NCBI GenBank assembly: GCA_963921195.1
Contig: OY992539.1
Location: 161,578,622-161,642,621, forward strand
Length of the DNA: 64,000 bases
Reading direction: 5' to 3'
Source of the DNA: Pegoplata infirma
Taxonomy: Eukaryota; Arthropoda; Insecta; Diptera; Anthomyiidae
The number at the start of each line of letters is the position of its first letter. The first letter of the stretch is position 1. Positions 22,761 to 35,089 of the stretch are shown here, piece by piece. A program made the translations under genes and the position numbers. Under the pieces are notes generated by a model. It saw only the letters and a program-made list of their open reading frames with translations, made no database searches and was not told the DNA's origin.

Positions 22761-23424
22761 AAAAATTTGGCGTCTCTTTGAGACATTTTATTTGTTGCAT
22801 AATTGTTTTTGTTAAAAATGTATAGTTTTTGTTAAACTATATAGTTTTTGTAAAACAAATTCATTGTTGGTACTATTTTCTATTTAAATTAAGCAATCAC
22901 ATGAATTTTTTATTGGCAGTTTTTCTTACAGGTCGGGTTTCATCCGAATTTAAAAAAAAAATATCTTTATTAGTGTCCCGAGTAAAAATAAACATATATT
23001 ACAATATATAACTTGATACAAACATAATCTATATATATAAAAGAGTGTGGTGACTGACTGACTGACTGACTGACTGACTGATTGGCAATAATCATCGCCC
23101 AGCCCAAACCGCTGAAGCTAGAGACTTGAAATTTGGAATGTAGGTTCGGCTCCCGACAAAACCACCCACTAAGAAGGGATTTTTGGAAATTCCGATTCTA
23201 AGGGGGGCAAAAGGGGGAAAATAGGCCCCTTTGGGGGATTTTGTATCTTTTGAACTAATAGTCCTAGAAACTTCAAATTTGAACTCTAGGATCCTCTCGC
23301 GAAAATAAAATTTCGAAAAAAATATTTTTGGAAAATTTCGCCTCCAAGGGGGGAAAATAGGGCAAATTGGTACATTTTTTATATTCTAAACAAATGGTCC
23401 CAGAAACTTGAAATTTGAAGTCTA

Positions 23425-24695
23425 CACTAAGAAAAAAAAATGTTAAAATCAAACAGAAACAACTTTAAATTAAATATAAAACAGTGACGAAATAGAACAA
23501 AGTTTGTTTTTATTTAATTTAAATATGTTTCTAGTTGTTTTTAACCTGCCACGATTGGTGGACAACATTTTAAAATTAAGATGTAACAACATTGTTTTAA
23601 AATTGGCCATGTTAAATTTAAATATGCAACAAATTTTAATTTAAAGTTGACCAATATTAATTTAAATATGGGACAAATGTCTTTTGTAGCTTTTTACTTA
23701 CCTATATACCATGAAATTTAAAACAAAACAATACATATTTTTGTTTTAGTTTTATTTTTTTTTTTCAAATTAGTTTTACAATATTTTTTAATAACACAGC
23801 AAAAAAAAAAATTAACACTACTCTAATTGAACATTTAAGGGTAGAATTACATCCAAGGCTTTGGCTTTAAATATTGCTTGATGGCTTTGGTTTTCGCTAT
23901 ACATAAAAAAAATCAAAGCCAAAGCCTTGGATGTACTTCTTCCCTAATTGTAGCACTACATCTAATTATAATTGTATACAACAAATGTAATTAAATACAA
24001 AAAAAATAACCACATTTAGATTAATACTTATATACCATATATGAAAAACTAAAGAAGTCTTCACTTTCTGCCAATTATATAGATACATCCCCTCCTCATT
24101 CTCTAGCACTTTCTTTTTTATATTTTTTTCACTTGTTTTTTAACTTTTTTAGTTTTATTTTTGTTTTTTTTTTTGTTAATAATTTTCTTTTCCACATTAG
24201 TTTTTAATTTTTTTTTAATTTTATATTAGTTAATTTAATAAATTTCACTTAAAACTCGTCACATCTAGAGAAGTGAACAAATTGACGTCTTTTTTTAATA
24301 AAACAATATTTTAACATTGTTTCTACTTAAAATAAAATTGCCCAACTTTATTATATTTCTTGAAAAAAAAACTTGAAATGTCAGAAAACAAAATGTCAAA
24401 AAACAAAATGTCAAAAAACAAAATTGTTCAACTTTAAAATAACCATGAAAAATATTGTTTTTAATACAAATATTTGAACAAGATATTTTTAAAATTTTTA
24501 ACGACTTTTAATGACAGCATATTAAATTTAAAGTGATCAATTTTAAATCAAAATTGTATGCAATTTTAAAACAAACATGTTAATGTTAAAATCAATCAAA
24601 AACAATATTAAAATTTGAATTTTTTCCAAAAATATGTAGCATACTTAAAATAAACCCGAACATATTTGATTTAAATATGTTTTTTTCCCTCAGTG
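23425..24695. mobile_element. Tc1/mariner-like element, 1.27 kb, in the Helitron
   Basis: The left end CACTAAGAAAAAAAAATG and right end CCCTCAGTG (inverted: CACTGAGGGAAAAAAAC) are flanked by TA at 23423-23424 and 24696-24697. They break one satellite unit between 'aagtcta' and 'taggacc'. The interior has repeated AAACAAAATGTCAAAAA and TTAAATTTAAA stretches and no transposase. Confidence 0.8.
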
Positions 24696-24994
24696 TAGGA
24701 CCCTCTCGCGGAAACAACATTTTGGAAAAATCAATATTTTGAAAATTCCGTTTCTAAGGTGGGGGGAGGGGGAAAATAGGGCAAGTTGGTACATTTTGTA
24801 TCTTCTGAACTAATGGTCCTACAATCTTGAAATTTTGAATATAGGATACTCTCGCGGAAATAACATTTTGAAGAAAGTACTTTTTTGAAAATTCCGGTTT
24901 TAAGGGGGGAAAAAGGGGGAAAATAGGGCAATTTGGTGTTTTTTGAACTAATGGTCCTAGAAACTAGATATTTGAACTATAGTACCCTCTCGGG

Positions 24995-25850
24995 GAAAAA
25001 ACATTTTTTTACTAAAATTTTTTTCACTCAATTTTTTTTCACTCAAAATTTTTTTTTAAGCTAAGTACTCTGTTTCTTACGGTGAAAATTTCACTTAAAC
25101 TTTAAACGCCTCAAATCGCAATAAAATATTTAAAAATCAACAACTTTTGACAATTATAAGAAAGAAACGATCATAACAAAACTGAAATGTCACTTTTTCA
25201 CGACAATTTAAATTGTCTTGTATAATAAAAATTCGTGAAAACTTTTTTTACAATTTCCCTATAATTCCTCGCGTTGCCAAAATTTATTTTTTTTATATGG
25301 AGTTTGACAGATTTTTTCCCGTGAAATCGAACAGAGTACTTAGCTTTACTCAAAATTTTTTTTCACTCAAAATTTTTTTTTTACAAATTTTTTTTTTCAC
25401 TCAAATTTTTTTTCACTCAAAATTTTTTTTACTCAAAATTTTTTTTCACTCAAAATGTTTTTTTTTACAAATTTTTTTTCACTCAAATTTTTTTTTCACT
25501 CAAGATTTTTTTTCACTCAAAATTTTTTTTTACTCCAAAATTTTTTTTCACTCAAATTTTTTTTTTTTACAAATTTTTTTTCACTCAAATTTTTTTTTTT
25601 TCACTCAAAATTTTTTTTCATTCAAAAATTTTTTTTTACAATTTTTTTTTACTCAAATTTTTTTTCACTCAATTGTATTTTATTCTTCAGTTTTTTTACT
25701 CAATTTTTTTTTACTTAAATTTTTTACTTCGAAGGTGTTTTCACCCAAATTTTTTTTATTCAATTTTTTTTACTCTAAATTTTTTTCGCTTATTTTTTTG
25801 ACTCAAATTTTTTACTCAATTTTTTTTCTCATTTATTTTTTTATTTTTGG
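24995..25850 (+). repeat. Minisatellite of TTTTTTTCACTCAAAA units
   Basis: Dozens of 12-20-bp degenerate units ((A)CTCAAA followed by a run of T) fill this stretch, interrupted by a 289-bp MITE. Long open frames here are Phe-rich nonsense from the T runs. The tract replaces satellite units of the Helitron array. Confidence 0.85.
25058..25346. mobile_element. 289-bp MITE, AAGCTAAGTACTCTG ends
   Basis: AAGCTAAGTACTCTG at 25058-25072 is the exact reverse complement of 25332-25346, and GTTTC.../...GAAC extends the pairing. It sits in the T-rich minisatellite, so its target duplication cannot be resolved. Confidence 0.75.
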
Positions 25851-25869
25851 AAATTTATTGATTTAATCA

Positions 25870-28800
25870 CTTAAATTTAGGGGGAAATAAGACAATTTTG
25901 AACATTTCGATCTTCTGAACTCAGTAACCTAAAATTTGGACTATTAGGTTACTGACTATAGGATCCTCTCGCGGAAATAATACTCTAAAGAAAGTATTTA
26001 AAAAAAAAATAAGAGTGGGAAATGGGGGAAAAAGGGCAATTTGGTACATGTTCTACCTTTTGACCTAATGGTCCTAGAAACTTAAAGTTTGGACTATAAG
26101 ATCCTCTAACGGAAAAAACTTTCTGAAACAAAGTTTTTTTTTTTTTTAATTCTGATTCTAGGGGGTTCAAAGGGGAAAGTAGGATAATTTGGTACATTTT
26201 GTATCTTCTAACTTATGGTCCTAGAAACTTAAAAATTTGGACTATATGATCCTCTCGCGGAAATTATGTTCTGAATAAAGTATTTTTTGAAAATTTTTCA
26301 TTCAAATTTAGGGGGGAAATAGGACGATTTTGAACATTTTCTATATTGTGAACTAATGGTCCCAGAAACCTGAAATTTGGACTATAGTATCCTCTCGCGG
26401 AAATAATATTCTGACGAAAGTACTTTTTAAAACGGCACTTATAAGAAGGGGAAAAGGGGAAAAATTGGGCAGTTTGGTACATTTTCTTTTTTCTGACCTA
26501 ATGGTCCTAGAAACTTAAAGTTTGGACTATAAGATTCTCAAAGTTTTTTTTTCAATTCCGCTTCTAGGGTGGTAAAAAGGGGGATAATAGGACAATTTGG
26601 TACACTTTGTATATTCTGAAATAATTTTCCCAGAAACTTTAAAATTTTGACTATGGGATCCTTCGCGGAAATAACATTGTGAAGAAAGTTCTATTTTGAA
26701 AATTTCGCTTCTAAGGGGGAAAGTAGGGTAATTTTGTGTCTGCTGAACTAATGGTCGTAGATCCTTGAAATTTGGGCTATACGATCCTCTCGCGGAAATA
26801 ACTTTCTGAAAGAAGTACTTTTTGAAAATTCCGGTTTGTATCTGCTAAACAAATAGGACTGCACGATCGTCTCTCGTGGACTGCACGATCATTTCGCGGA
26901 AATAACATTCTGAAAAAAGTACTTTTTTGAAAATTCCGCTTTAAAGGGGGAAAAAGAGGAAAGTAGGGCAATTTTGTATCTGCTGAAAATATGGTCCCAG
27001 ATACTTGAAATTTGGAGTGAACGAACCTCTCGCGGAAATAACATTCTAAAGGATGTACTTTTTCAAAATTCTGGGGGGAAATCGGGAAAGTAGGGCAATT
27101 TTGAATCTGCTGAACTAATGGTCCTTAATACTTCAAATTTAAACTGTACGATCCATTCGCGAAAATAAAATACTTAAAGAAGAACTTTTCAAAAAATCCG
27201 CTTCTACGGGGAAAAAGGGGAAAGTAGGGTAATTTTGTATCTGCTGAACTAATGGTCCTAAATACCTGAAATTTGAACTGTACAATCCTCTCGCGGAAAT
27301 AATATTCTAAAGGAAGTACTTTTTGAAAATTCCGAGGGAAAAAGGGGGTGAGTGGGGTAATTTTGAATCTGCTGAACTCATGGTCCTAGATACTTGAAAT
27401 TTCAACTGTACGATCCTCTCACGGAAATAACATTGTTAAAGAAAAACTTTTTTAAAAATTATGCTTCTATGGGAAAAAAGGGGGAAGTAGGGCAATTTTG
27501 TATCAGCTAAACTAACATTGTTAAAGAAAAACTTTTTTAAAAATTCCGCTTCTACGGCAAAAAAGGGGGAAAGTAGGGCAATTTTGTATCTGCTGAACTA
27601 ATGGTCCTAGATACTTGAAAATTGGACTGCACGATTCTCTCGCGGAAATAAAATTCGAATGGAGGACTTTTTGGAAAATCCCGCCTCTAAGAGGGAAAAG
27701 GGGGAAAGTAGGCAATTTTGTATCTGCTGAACTAATGGTCCGGGAGACTTGAAATTTGGACTGTACGATCTTTTCGCGAAAATAACATTCTGAAAGAAGT
27801 ACTTTTTTAAATATTCCGGTTTTGAGTGAAAAAAAGGGGAAAAGTAGGGCAATTTTCTATCTGCTGAAATAATGGTCCTATATACTTGAAATTTGGACTG
27901 TACGATCCTCTCGCGGAAATAACATTCTCAAGGAAGTACTTTTTTGAAAACTCTACTTTTAAGGGGGAAAAGGGGAAGGTAGGGCAATTTTGTATCTGCT
28001 GAACTAATGGTCCTCGATACTTAAAATTTAACTGTACGATCGTCTCGCGGATATAACATTCTAAAAGAAGTCCTTTTTATAAATTTTGCTTCTACGGGGG
28101 GAAAAGGAGAAAGTAGGGTAATTTTGAATCTGATGAACTAATAGTCCTACATACTTGAAGTTTGGACTGTACGATCCTCTCGCGGAAAGAACATTCTAGA
28201 AGAAATACTTTTTTGAAAGTTCTCCTTCCAAAGGGGGAAAAGGTGGAAAGTAGGGCAATTCTGTATCTGCTGAACTAATGATCCTAGACACTTGAAATTT
28301 GAACTGTACGATCCTCTTGCGGAAATAACATTCTAAAATAAGTACTTTTTGTGGAAAGTTCCGCTTCTAAGGGGGAAAAGGCGGAAAGTAGGGCAATTTT
28401 TTATCTGCTGAACTAATGGTCCTAGATACTTAAAATTTAGACTGCACGATCCTCTCTCTTGGAATTAACATTCTGAAAGAAGTACTTTTTTTGAAAATTC
28501 CGATTTCAAAGGGAAAACGGGAAAGGTAGGGCAACTTTGTATCTGCTGAACTAATGGTTCTAGATACTTGAAATTTGGCTGAACGATCCTCTCGCGGAAA
28601 TAACATTCTTAAGAAAGTACTTTTCAAAATTCTGGGGGAAAAAGGGGGAAAGAAGGGCAATTTTTAATCTGCTGAACTAATGGTCTTAGATTCTTGAAAT
28701 TTGAACTGAACAATCCTTTCGCGAAAATAACATACTTAAAGAACTTTTTTAAAAATTCCACTTCTATGGGGGAAAAAGGGGAAAGTAGGGCCCTTTGGGG

Positions 28801-30290
28801 GATTTTGTATGTTTTGAACTAATAAATAAGCTAAAAAATATTTTTTTTAAAATTTTGCCTCCAAGGTGGGGAAAATAGAGCAAATTGGTACATTTTTTAT
28901 CTTCTGGACAAATGGTCCCAGAAACTTGAAATTTGGACTCTAGGATCCTCTCTCGGAATTAACATGCGAAAAACAAAATTTTTTGAAAATTCCGCCTCCA
29001 AGGGTGGGAAAAGGGGAAAATAGGGAAAATCGGTGAATTTTTTTTCTTCTGAACAAATGGTCCCAGAAACGTGAAGTTTGGTCTTTAGGATCCTCTCGCG
29101 GAATCAACATTCCGAAAAAAAAATAGTTTGAAAAATTCCTCCTCCACGGTGGGAAAGGGGGCGAAATAGGGAAAATCGGTACATTATTTATCTTTTAAAC
29201 AAATGGTTCCAGAAACTTGAAATTTTAACTCTAGGATCATCTTGCAAAAAAAAACATCTTGAAAAAAGTAGAAGGGGGAAAATAGGGCAATTTTGTATCT
29301 TCTAAACTACAACTTTAAGTTTTGATCCTCTCGCGGAAATAATTTTTTGAAAAATACACTTTTTGAAAATTTTGGTTTTAAGGAGGGCCAAGAGGGGGAA
29401 AATAGGGCATTTGGTAAATTTTAAACTAATGGTCTTAAAAACATGACATTTACAATACAATGAAAAATTTTTTTTTGAAAGGGGAAAGAAGTGCAATTTT
29501 GTACCTGCTGAACTAATGGTCCTAGATATTGAAGTTTGGACTGTACGGTCCACTCGCGGAAATAACATTCTGGAAGAAGTACTTTTTTGGAAAAATCTGC
29601 TTCTATGGGGGAAAAAGAGGGAAAGTAGGGCAAATTTGAATCCTCTCGCGGAAATTACAGAAATGGAAGTACTTTTTTGAAAATTTCGCTTCTACGGGGA
29701 AAAAGGGGGAAAGTAGGGCAATTTTGTATCTGGTGAACTAACGGTCCTAGATACTTGAAATTTGGACTGTACGATCCTCTCGCGGAAAAAACATTCTGAA
29801 AGAAGTACATTTTTGAAAATTTCGTTTAAAAGGTGGAAAAGAGGGAAAGTAGGTCAATTTTGTATCTGCTGAACTAATGGTACTAGATACTTGAATTTTG
29901 AACTGTTTTGTATCTGAAGCACTTTTTTAGAAAATTCTGCCTCTAAGGGGGAAAATGAGGAAAGTAGGGCAATTTTGTATCTGCTGAATTAATGGTCCTA
30001 GATACTTGAAATTTGGACTGTACGATCCTTTCGCGGAAATAACATTATAAAATAAGTACTTTTATGAAAATTCTGCTTCTAATGGGGAAAAAGGGAGAAA
30101 GTAGAGATACTTGATATTGGTACTTTACGATCCACTCGCGGAAATTACATTCTGGGAAAAATTTTTTTTTTTAAATTTCGCTTCAATTTGGTACATTGTT
30201 CCTTATGCACTAATGTTCCTTGAAACTTAAAGTTTGAACTATGCGATCCTTTCGCGAAAATAAAATTTTTTGCTACTGTAAATCTTCTCA
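25870..30290 (+). repeat. Satellite-like tandem array in the Helitron
   Basis: About 30 units of mostly 110-145 bp are in one orientation here, plus a few more at 23140-23424 and 24696-24995. The unit is marked by CCTCTCGCGGAAATAACATT, AAAGAAGTACTTTTTTGAAA, a purine-rich GGGGGAAAAAGGGGGAAA block, TAGGGCAATTTTGTATCTGC and TGAACTAATGGTCCTAG. Units differ by point changes and short deletions. Some short frames run through units on the minus strand, but they shift from unit to unit and are not genes. Confidence 0.9.
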
Positions 30291-30390
30291 AAATATAATA
30301 TTTTACAGGTCGAAACTAACAATTTTTATGTTTAATTAAAAATTAATAAGAATTTGAAGTAATAAAGTTGTGTTTTTTTGTTACAGCTAA

Positions 30391-30408
30391 CCGGTAACGA
30401 AGTACCGG
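30391..30408 (+). terminator. Helitron 3' hairpin
   Basis: CCGGTA and TACCGG pair around an ACGAAG loop, ending 13 nt before the terminal CTAG. This is the hairpin thought to signal the end of rolling-circle transfer in Helitrons. Confidence 0.88.
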
Positions 30409-31199
30409 GCGAGTTAGCTAGTAAATTATATATGATTATACATCCCTGAGATATTTTCTAAATTTTTTTAATACAGTCATATGTAGTAATATATAATTTA
30501 ATCATGATTCGGATTAAAAGGTGTACGGTTGATATAATTATATAAAATTATATGAGGGTCAATGTATAATTTAATATAATGTATAATTTAATATAACATT
30601 ATATATAGCTTATTCTGTTCCATATAAAACTATATATGTTTCCAATTAACAAAAAAATTTCTAAGTTTTTAGGCAAACTATAAAAAAAAAATTTAAAATG
30701 TTCCTAAACATTTCCTTGTTAGGGTTATGTATATCACCTATCTGGTTTGAAGCGTACCCAAACATTTTTTTTGTTTTTGAAAATTATATGTTTGGTGAAT
30801 GTATCGTTGACCTGTGGTGTATCTCAACCCAAACCAAAAAACACCAGGATTTTATATGTTTTTGTGCAATTAGATATAATTAGATCCACCAATATAAGGC
30901 AATGTCTGGTCAAAACTCGGATGAAATCAAATCATATTTTATACAAGTAGATCTTTTTTAATGCAAAAACATCCACCATTATTCGGATCAAATTGCGTAT
31001 TAATATATATTGTGTCATATATCATTATATATTGCATCATATAAAAATTTTTACTCGGGGTGTCCAAAATAAGGCAATAATTCAAAGAAGTTCGAAATAT
31101 TAGTGTTTTCATTTCTAAACCATTTTTATGCTTGATTATATTCTTGTTTATGAGCTTTATTCCGCTTTGAACATACGGTTCCCCCACCCCATTCCTATT

Positions 31200-32130
31200 T
31201 CCCTACTATGGAAGAATATAGGTTTCGAATGAAACCGATCTGTTATATGTGGCATCATATAGCATAAAGTACCTAAACTTTAAAATAACTGAAAATGGGT
31301 AATTTTTAACCCCGTTTAACCTGAATTTAGGCCGACAAGCTCAGACTGGTTGATTTTAGCTTTATTTTTTCTAGATTGTGTATAAATTTTAAAGAAATCA
31401 GGTATGTTCACTTTCGAGGACTTTCCTTGTAAAAGAACAAGAAAACCCCTACAATATAACTCAAAATACATAAAAAGTATTCAGCCTTGTTCTATGCCCG
31501 CACCTTTGTTTACGACTATGTATATTGTTTTGTTTGTGCAATATTTTTTATATGAACTCGTAGAAAAAACCTTGCCTTCGAGCACGTTTTCTTCTGTAAC
31601 TTTGGAACCATATGAGTGTCCACCCTGAAATTTTGATACAAATGTAGGAAAAGACTTGATTGTTATCATATATTTTTTTGAGATTTTAAAAAATATCGGA
31701 TTTTGAGATATAGGTCTTTGAACATTAGACATTGAAATATGACCTTTGACCTTTCATTACAAGAAAAAATTGTGCATGTCACTTTTAAGGTAATCCTTTC
31801 AGCTTTCAAATGGTACCTATTTGGTAATTGTGGGTTTTATAGTTTTAAAGTTATGGGTGACTTTGTATGTGCACCTTATTGAAAATTTGACGTTTTTGCC
31901 AATTTTCAAGACGCCATATTTCGAAAACTAAAAATTTTTGGAGCCTGTAAGGTAATCATTTTATGAAAACAACGCATGTGAAATATTTTTTGCGAATTTC
32001 ATTAAAATCGGAGGTGACAAATCCGAAAATCACAGTTTTCTGTGCGGTTTGACATGGAATCCCCCATTCAGAAATTCACGGACACATGTTTTTCTGTAGC
32101 GGGACATTTGGTGTGGAATGCTTCATATAT
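31200..32130. repeat. Right arm of the large inverted repeat
   Basis: This mirrors 21865-22760 (see that entry). Examples are CCATATGAGTGTCCACCCTG and GGTGACTTTGTATGTGCACC. The two arms differ by point changes and small gaps. They are clearly older than the near-identical arms of the element at 6276-6893. Confidence 0.7.
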
Positions 32131-32394
32131 AACTGTTAAATTTGGTATCTGATTTTAATAAAAAGCAGTATTCGGCTTCGGCCAATTATTTGAGTTCCAA
32201 GCAAAATTTTCTGTTGCAAAGAACCGATTGTGGAACAACTTATACATTTTTAGAACCGGTTTTAATTCTATTTCAACACCGATTCGTTTTGTATAGAGAT
32301 TGTCCCAAAGGCAACAGGTGTTTGTAAGCAAAAATAGAGCATATTTGACCCGACCCGGAAAATGAAAATTTAATTTACTCACCTTTGTATTAAT

Positions 32395-34510
32395 AACATT
32401 GTGTCACAAATTTTCAACAAAGTCGTGTCCAAATGAATCTGACACCTAATTATGTAAAATTGCCCGCTGAATCCGAATGTGAAGTCAGAATGGTCAAAAG
32501 TAGAACAGTTTTCGAGATATTGAAAAATTATCGTTATTTGCATTTTTAAAAAAGATGATGTGACTTTAATAAAAGTATCTTCGAAAATATTGGACGGATT
32601 TTTCTATTTATTTTATTCGTTGTAAGATAATGAAATTACCAAAACAATCACGGGTCGTGTGAAAAAATTGGTCAAGAAATGACTGAGATCATTGATCGGA
32701 CTAATTAAAGGTACCAATTAATTGATGGTTTAATTACCATTTAATTGATGTCAATGGTAATGAAATTTTTTTCATTACCATTGGTTGTATCAATTGTACC
32801 AATTAAATTACTTATCAATTTAATTACTAATGAAAATTAAAAAAAAAAAAATAATTACCATTGGTATGGCATCACTTAAAAAAAATAACTACCATTAGTA
32901 AAAGTCATCACAATATTGTCAAAATCGTTAATATTTGGAAAAATCTGTTGTTTTTTGTTTTTTCTGCAGAATAAATGTGTCAGATTTTGAGAGAGTTTCT
33001 AATGAAAATATGCCCCAAAATCCGAGATTTTTTCTTTAGAAAATATACCTCAGTCTGAATAATTTTCTATAAAAAATGTCTTAGGGCGGATTACTCATTA
33101 AAAAGTTAGCTGCTAACTGTTGATTTAATGGAGCCTTATCTCAAAATTTGTATGAAAAATTTAAATTTAACGGAGGGTTATTATTATAACGGAGCATTGA
33201 AAAAAGCTGAAAAAGTTTTTATTAAAATATGTTTCAGAGTCTAAAATGAAAATTTCCGAATTTTTTTGGTGTTCTAGATTTCACATCCGAATTTCTTATT
33301 CATTTTGTTTCACATAAATAAAATTTGGTGAAAGTAAAACGAATGCACTTTTTTTCTTATAATTTTTTAAATTTTAATTATTCGATTTCAACTTCGAATG
33401 AAAACGTGATCAACAAAACACTAAACTTGATCTCATGTGATTCGGAAATTTTCATGTGAATTGAAATGTTGTGAAAGACAGAACAGAGGCCTACGACTTT
33501 TTCTTTAGAAAGAATATTTTAGAATCTGAGTCTTTTTCTACAGAACAAATTTCAGTTTTTCTACAGAAAAAAATATTAGAATATAAGACTTTTTCTATAG
33601 AAAAAAATCAACTCTCAGCAACTGAACCTTTGTCTTAAGAAAAATACGTAAATCTAAGACTATTTATAAAAAATCCCTATAAATCTAGACATTTTTGAAG
33701 TATAAAATTTCTCAAAATCTGAAAATTGTTCAATCGAGAAAATTTCTCAGAAAATAATGACTTTCCTTTTTTTAGGGATGAAAATTTTTTTTATAACTTT
33801 CTCCCACCAAAACTCAAAAGCTATACCCTCCACTCTCTACATTTTACATAAAATCAGTAATATACTTCTATTATAAATTTTTATAAACCGAAAAAATAAT
33901 TAAATTTAAATTATTTTAAAAGATTGCGGTTAACCGCGGTTAATCGCTTGAAATTTAATCGTAACCGCGGTTAATGAAAACTGCGGTTAATTGCAAACCC
34001 TAGTTTTTTGTCTTTAACATTTTCATATTTTTTTTTTTTGTAAAATCATACTTTTCAAAAAATCAAAAATGTGCAAACCAATGGTTTTGAAACCAATTAT
34101 AATTGGTGTTTTTCAACAATTGGTGCATTTCATTACCATAAGTAATTATTTTTTCAATTAAAAAAACTTAATTACCATTAAATGGTAATGAAAATTTTTT
34201 CATTACCATTGATATCAACCAATGGTAATTAAATTTCAATGGTAATGAAAAATTCCCATCTATGACTGAGATACAGTGGACCAAAGTTAAAATTTCGCAA
34301 AAATGTTAATGATTTTTTGCAATTTTGCTCTTTTCAACTTATTTTTTTAAAACCATTATTGTTTGTTCAAGTTTTATCACTTCAAACGTTAGCTTATTTC
34401 AATATGAACATTTTGTGCCCAATAGGATTCATGTCGGTGCAAAAATGACAAAGTTAAAGAAGATTAATTGAATTATTCCACTTTTCGATTTTTATCAAAT
34501 TAAAAAAAAA
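32395..34510. repeat. Interrupted repeat, inverted partner at 37720-38140
   Basis: 32395-32690 and 34262-34505 match 38140-37795 in reverse orientation (for instance GAAGTCAGAATGGTCAAAAG, and TGCAAAAATGACAAAG). The ~1.57 kb between (32690-34262) is an insertion. Its edges are made of ACCAATTAAT/ATTACCATT-type short repeats, and the phrase atgactgagat occurs on both sides. It also holds a truncated MITE at 33084-33206. No genes. Confidence 0.5.
33084..33206. mobile_element. Truncated GGGCGGATTACTC MITE
   Basis: It starts TTA|GGGCGGATTACTCATT and runs through TTAGCTGCTAACTG and TTTGTATGAAAAA, like the full copy at 44647-44773 but inverted. It lacks the far inverted end. Confidence 0.6.
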
Positions 34511-35089
34511 AAACAAGTAAAAAAGTTTAATTCGGCCTTGGCGAATGTAGTGATACCCTCCACACTTGCAAAAAAGATTATTGCAAAAAACTTTATTTAA
34601 AATGAAATTACTTTTCAAAAAAAAAAATTTAAAAAAAAAAAAATTCCGCGAAAAAAACATTTGATAAAAAAAATCCGCGTTTTTTTCTTTTTTGTCAAAA
34701 AATATGTTTGTAGTTGTTTAAATACCATTTGGTGTTCAATTATGTTCACATATGTCAACCAGCAGCCGAATAAAAGCATTTTGTATTTTTAGGTTATGTT
34801 GAATGTACTAACAATTTTTAGGTGCCCTTACATTTCGTTCATAACTTTTGAACCTCTAAACCGATATCGCTCAAATGCATTAAAAAACTTCTCGGTAGAA
34901 CTTCCAATAAATATGTTAAGTTTCAGTCATCTTCGTGTAATATTTTGGCCGTGATCACCATTTCCACAGACATACAGACAGACGGAAATCGCTAGTATGT
35001 CTTAAAATCGATCGGGGATCATGAATATATATGGGGTCCCAGACCGATATTTCGATTAATTACAAACGGAATGACAAACTTATATATAC

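Larger units (their letters stand above)
23028..30421 (+). mobile_element. Non-autonomous Helitron with a satellite-like interior
   Basis: The 5' end is TCTATATATATAAAAGAGTG and the 3' end is CTAG, inserted exactly between A and T of 'acataa|taaatt', as the empty copy at 41908 shows. A 6-bp-stem hairpin lies 13 nt before the 3' end (30391-30408). These are the defining Helitron marks. There is no Rep/helicase frame, so it must use machinery encoded elsewhere. Most of the 7394 bp is a tandem array, a T-rich minisatellite and two inserted MITEs. A (GACT)n tract lies next to the 5' end (23052-23080). Confidence 0.93.
22978..31059. mobile_element. CCCGAGTAAA MITE split by a Helitron
   Basis: The left end CCCGAGTAAAAATAAAC and right end TTTTTACTCGGG bound a copy of the long-form MITE. 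The uninterrupted copy at 41908 reads 'acataataaattatatatg' across the site where this copy holds 7.4 kb of Helitron. Removing the Helitron leaves ~690 bp, the same size as the copy at 15102-15790. The flanks share gtgt. Confidence 0.85.

Noticed and set aside
23052..23085. CRISPR-like or regulatory repeat (GACT)n
   Set aside because: A simple tetranucleotide tract next to the Helitron 5' end, common in such elements. There are no spacers.
25213..25866. 217-codon open frame rich in Phe/Ser/Leu
   Set aside because: It is a read-through of T runs and CACTCAAA units in a minisatellite. It has no domain, and no frame constraint across units.
24731..29633. Series of 60-90-codon minus-strand frames with similar Pro/Phe-rich sequence
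   Set aside because: They are the same satellite unit read on the other strand. Frames shift whenever unit length changes, so they are not genes.
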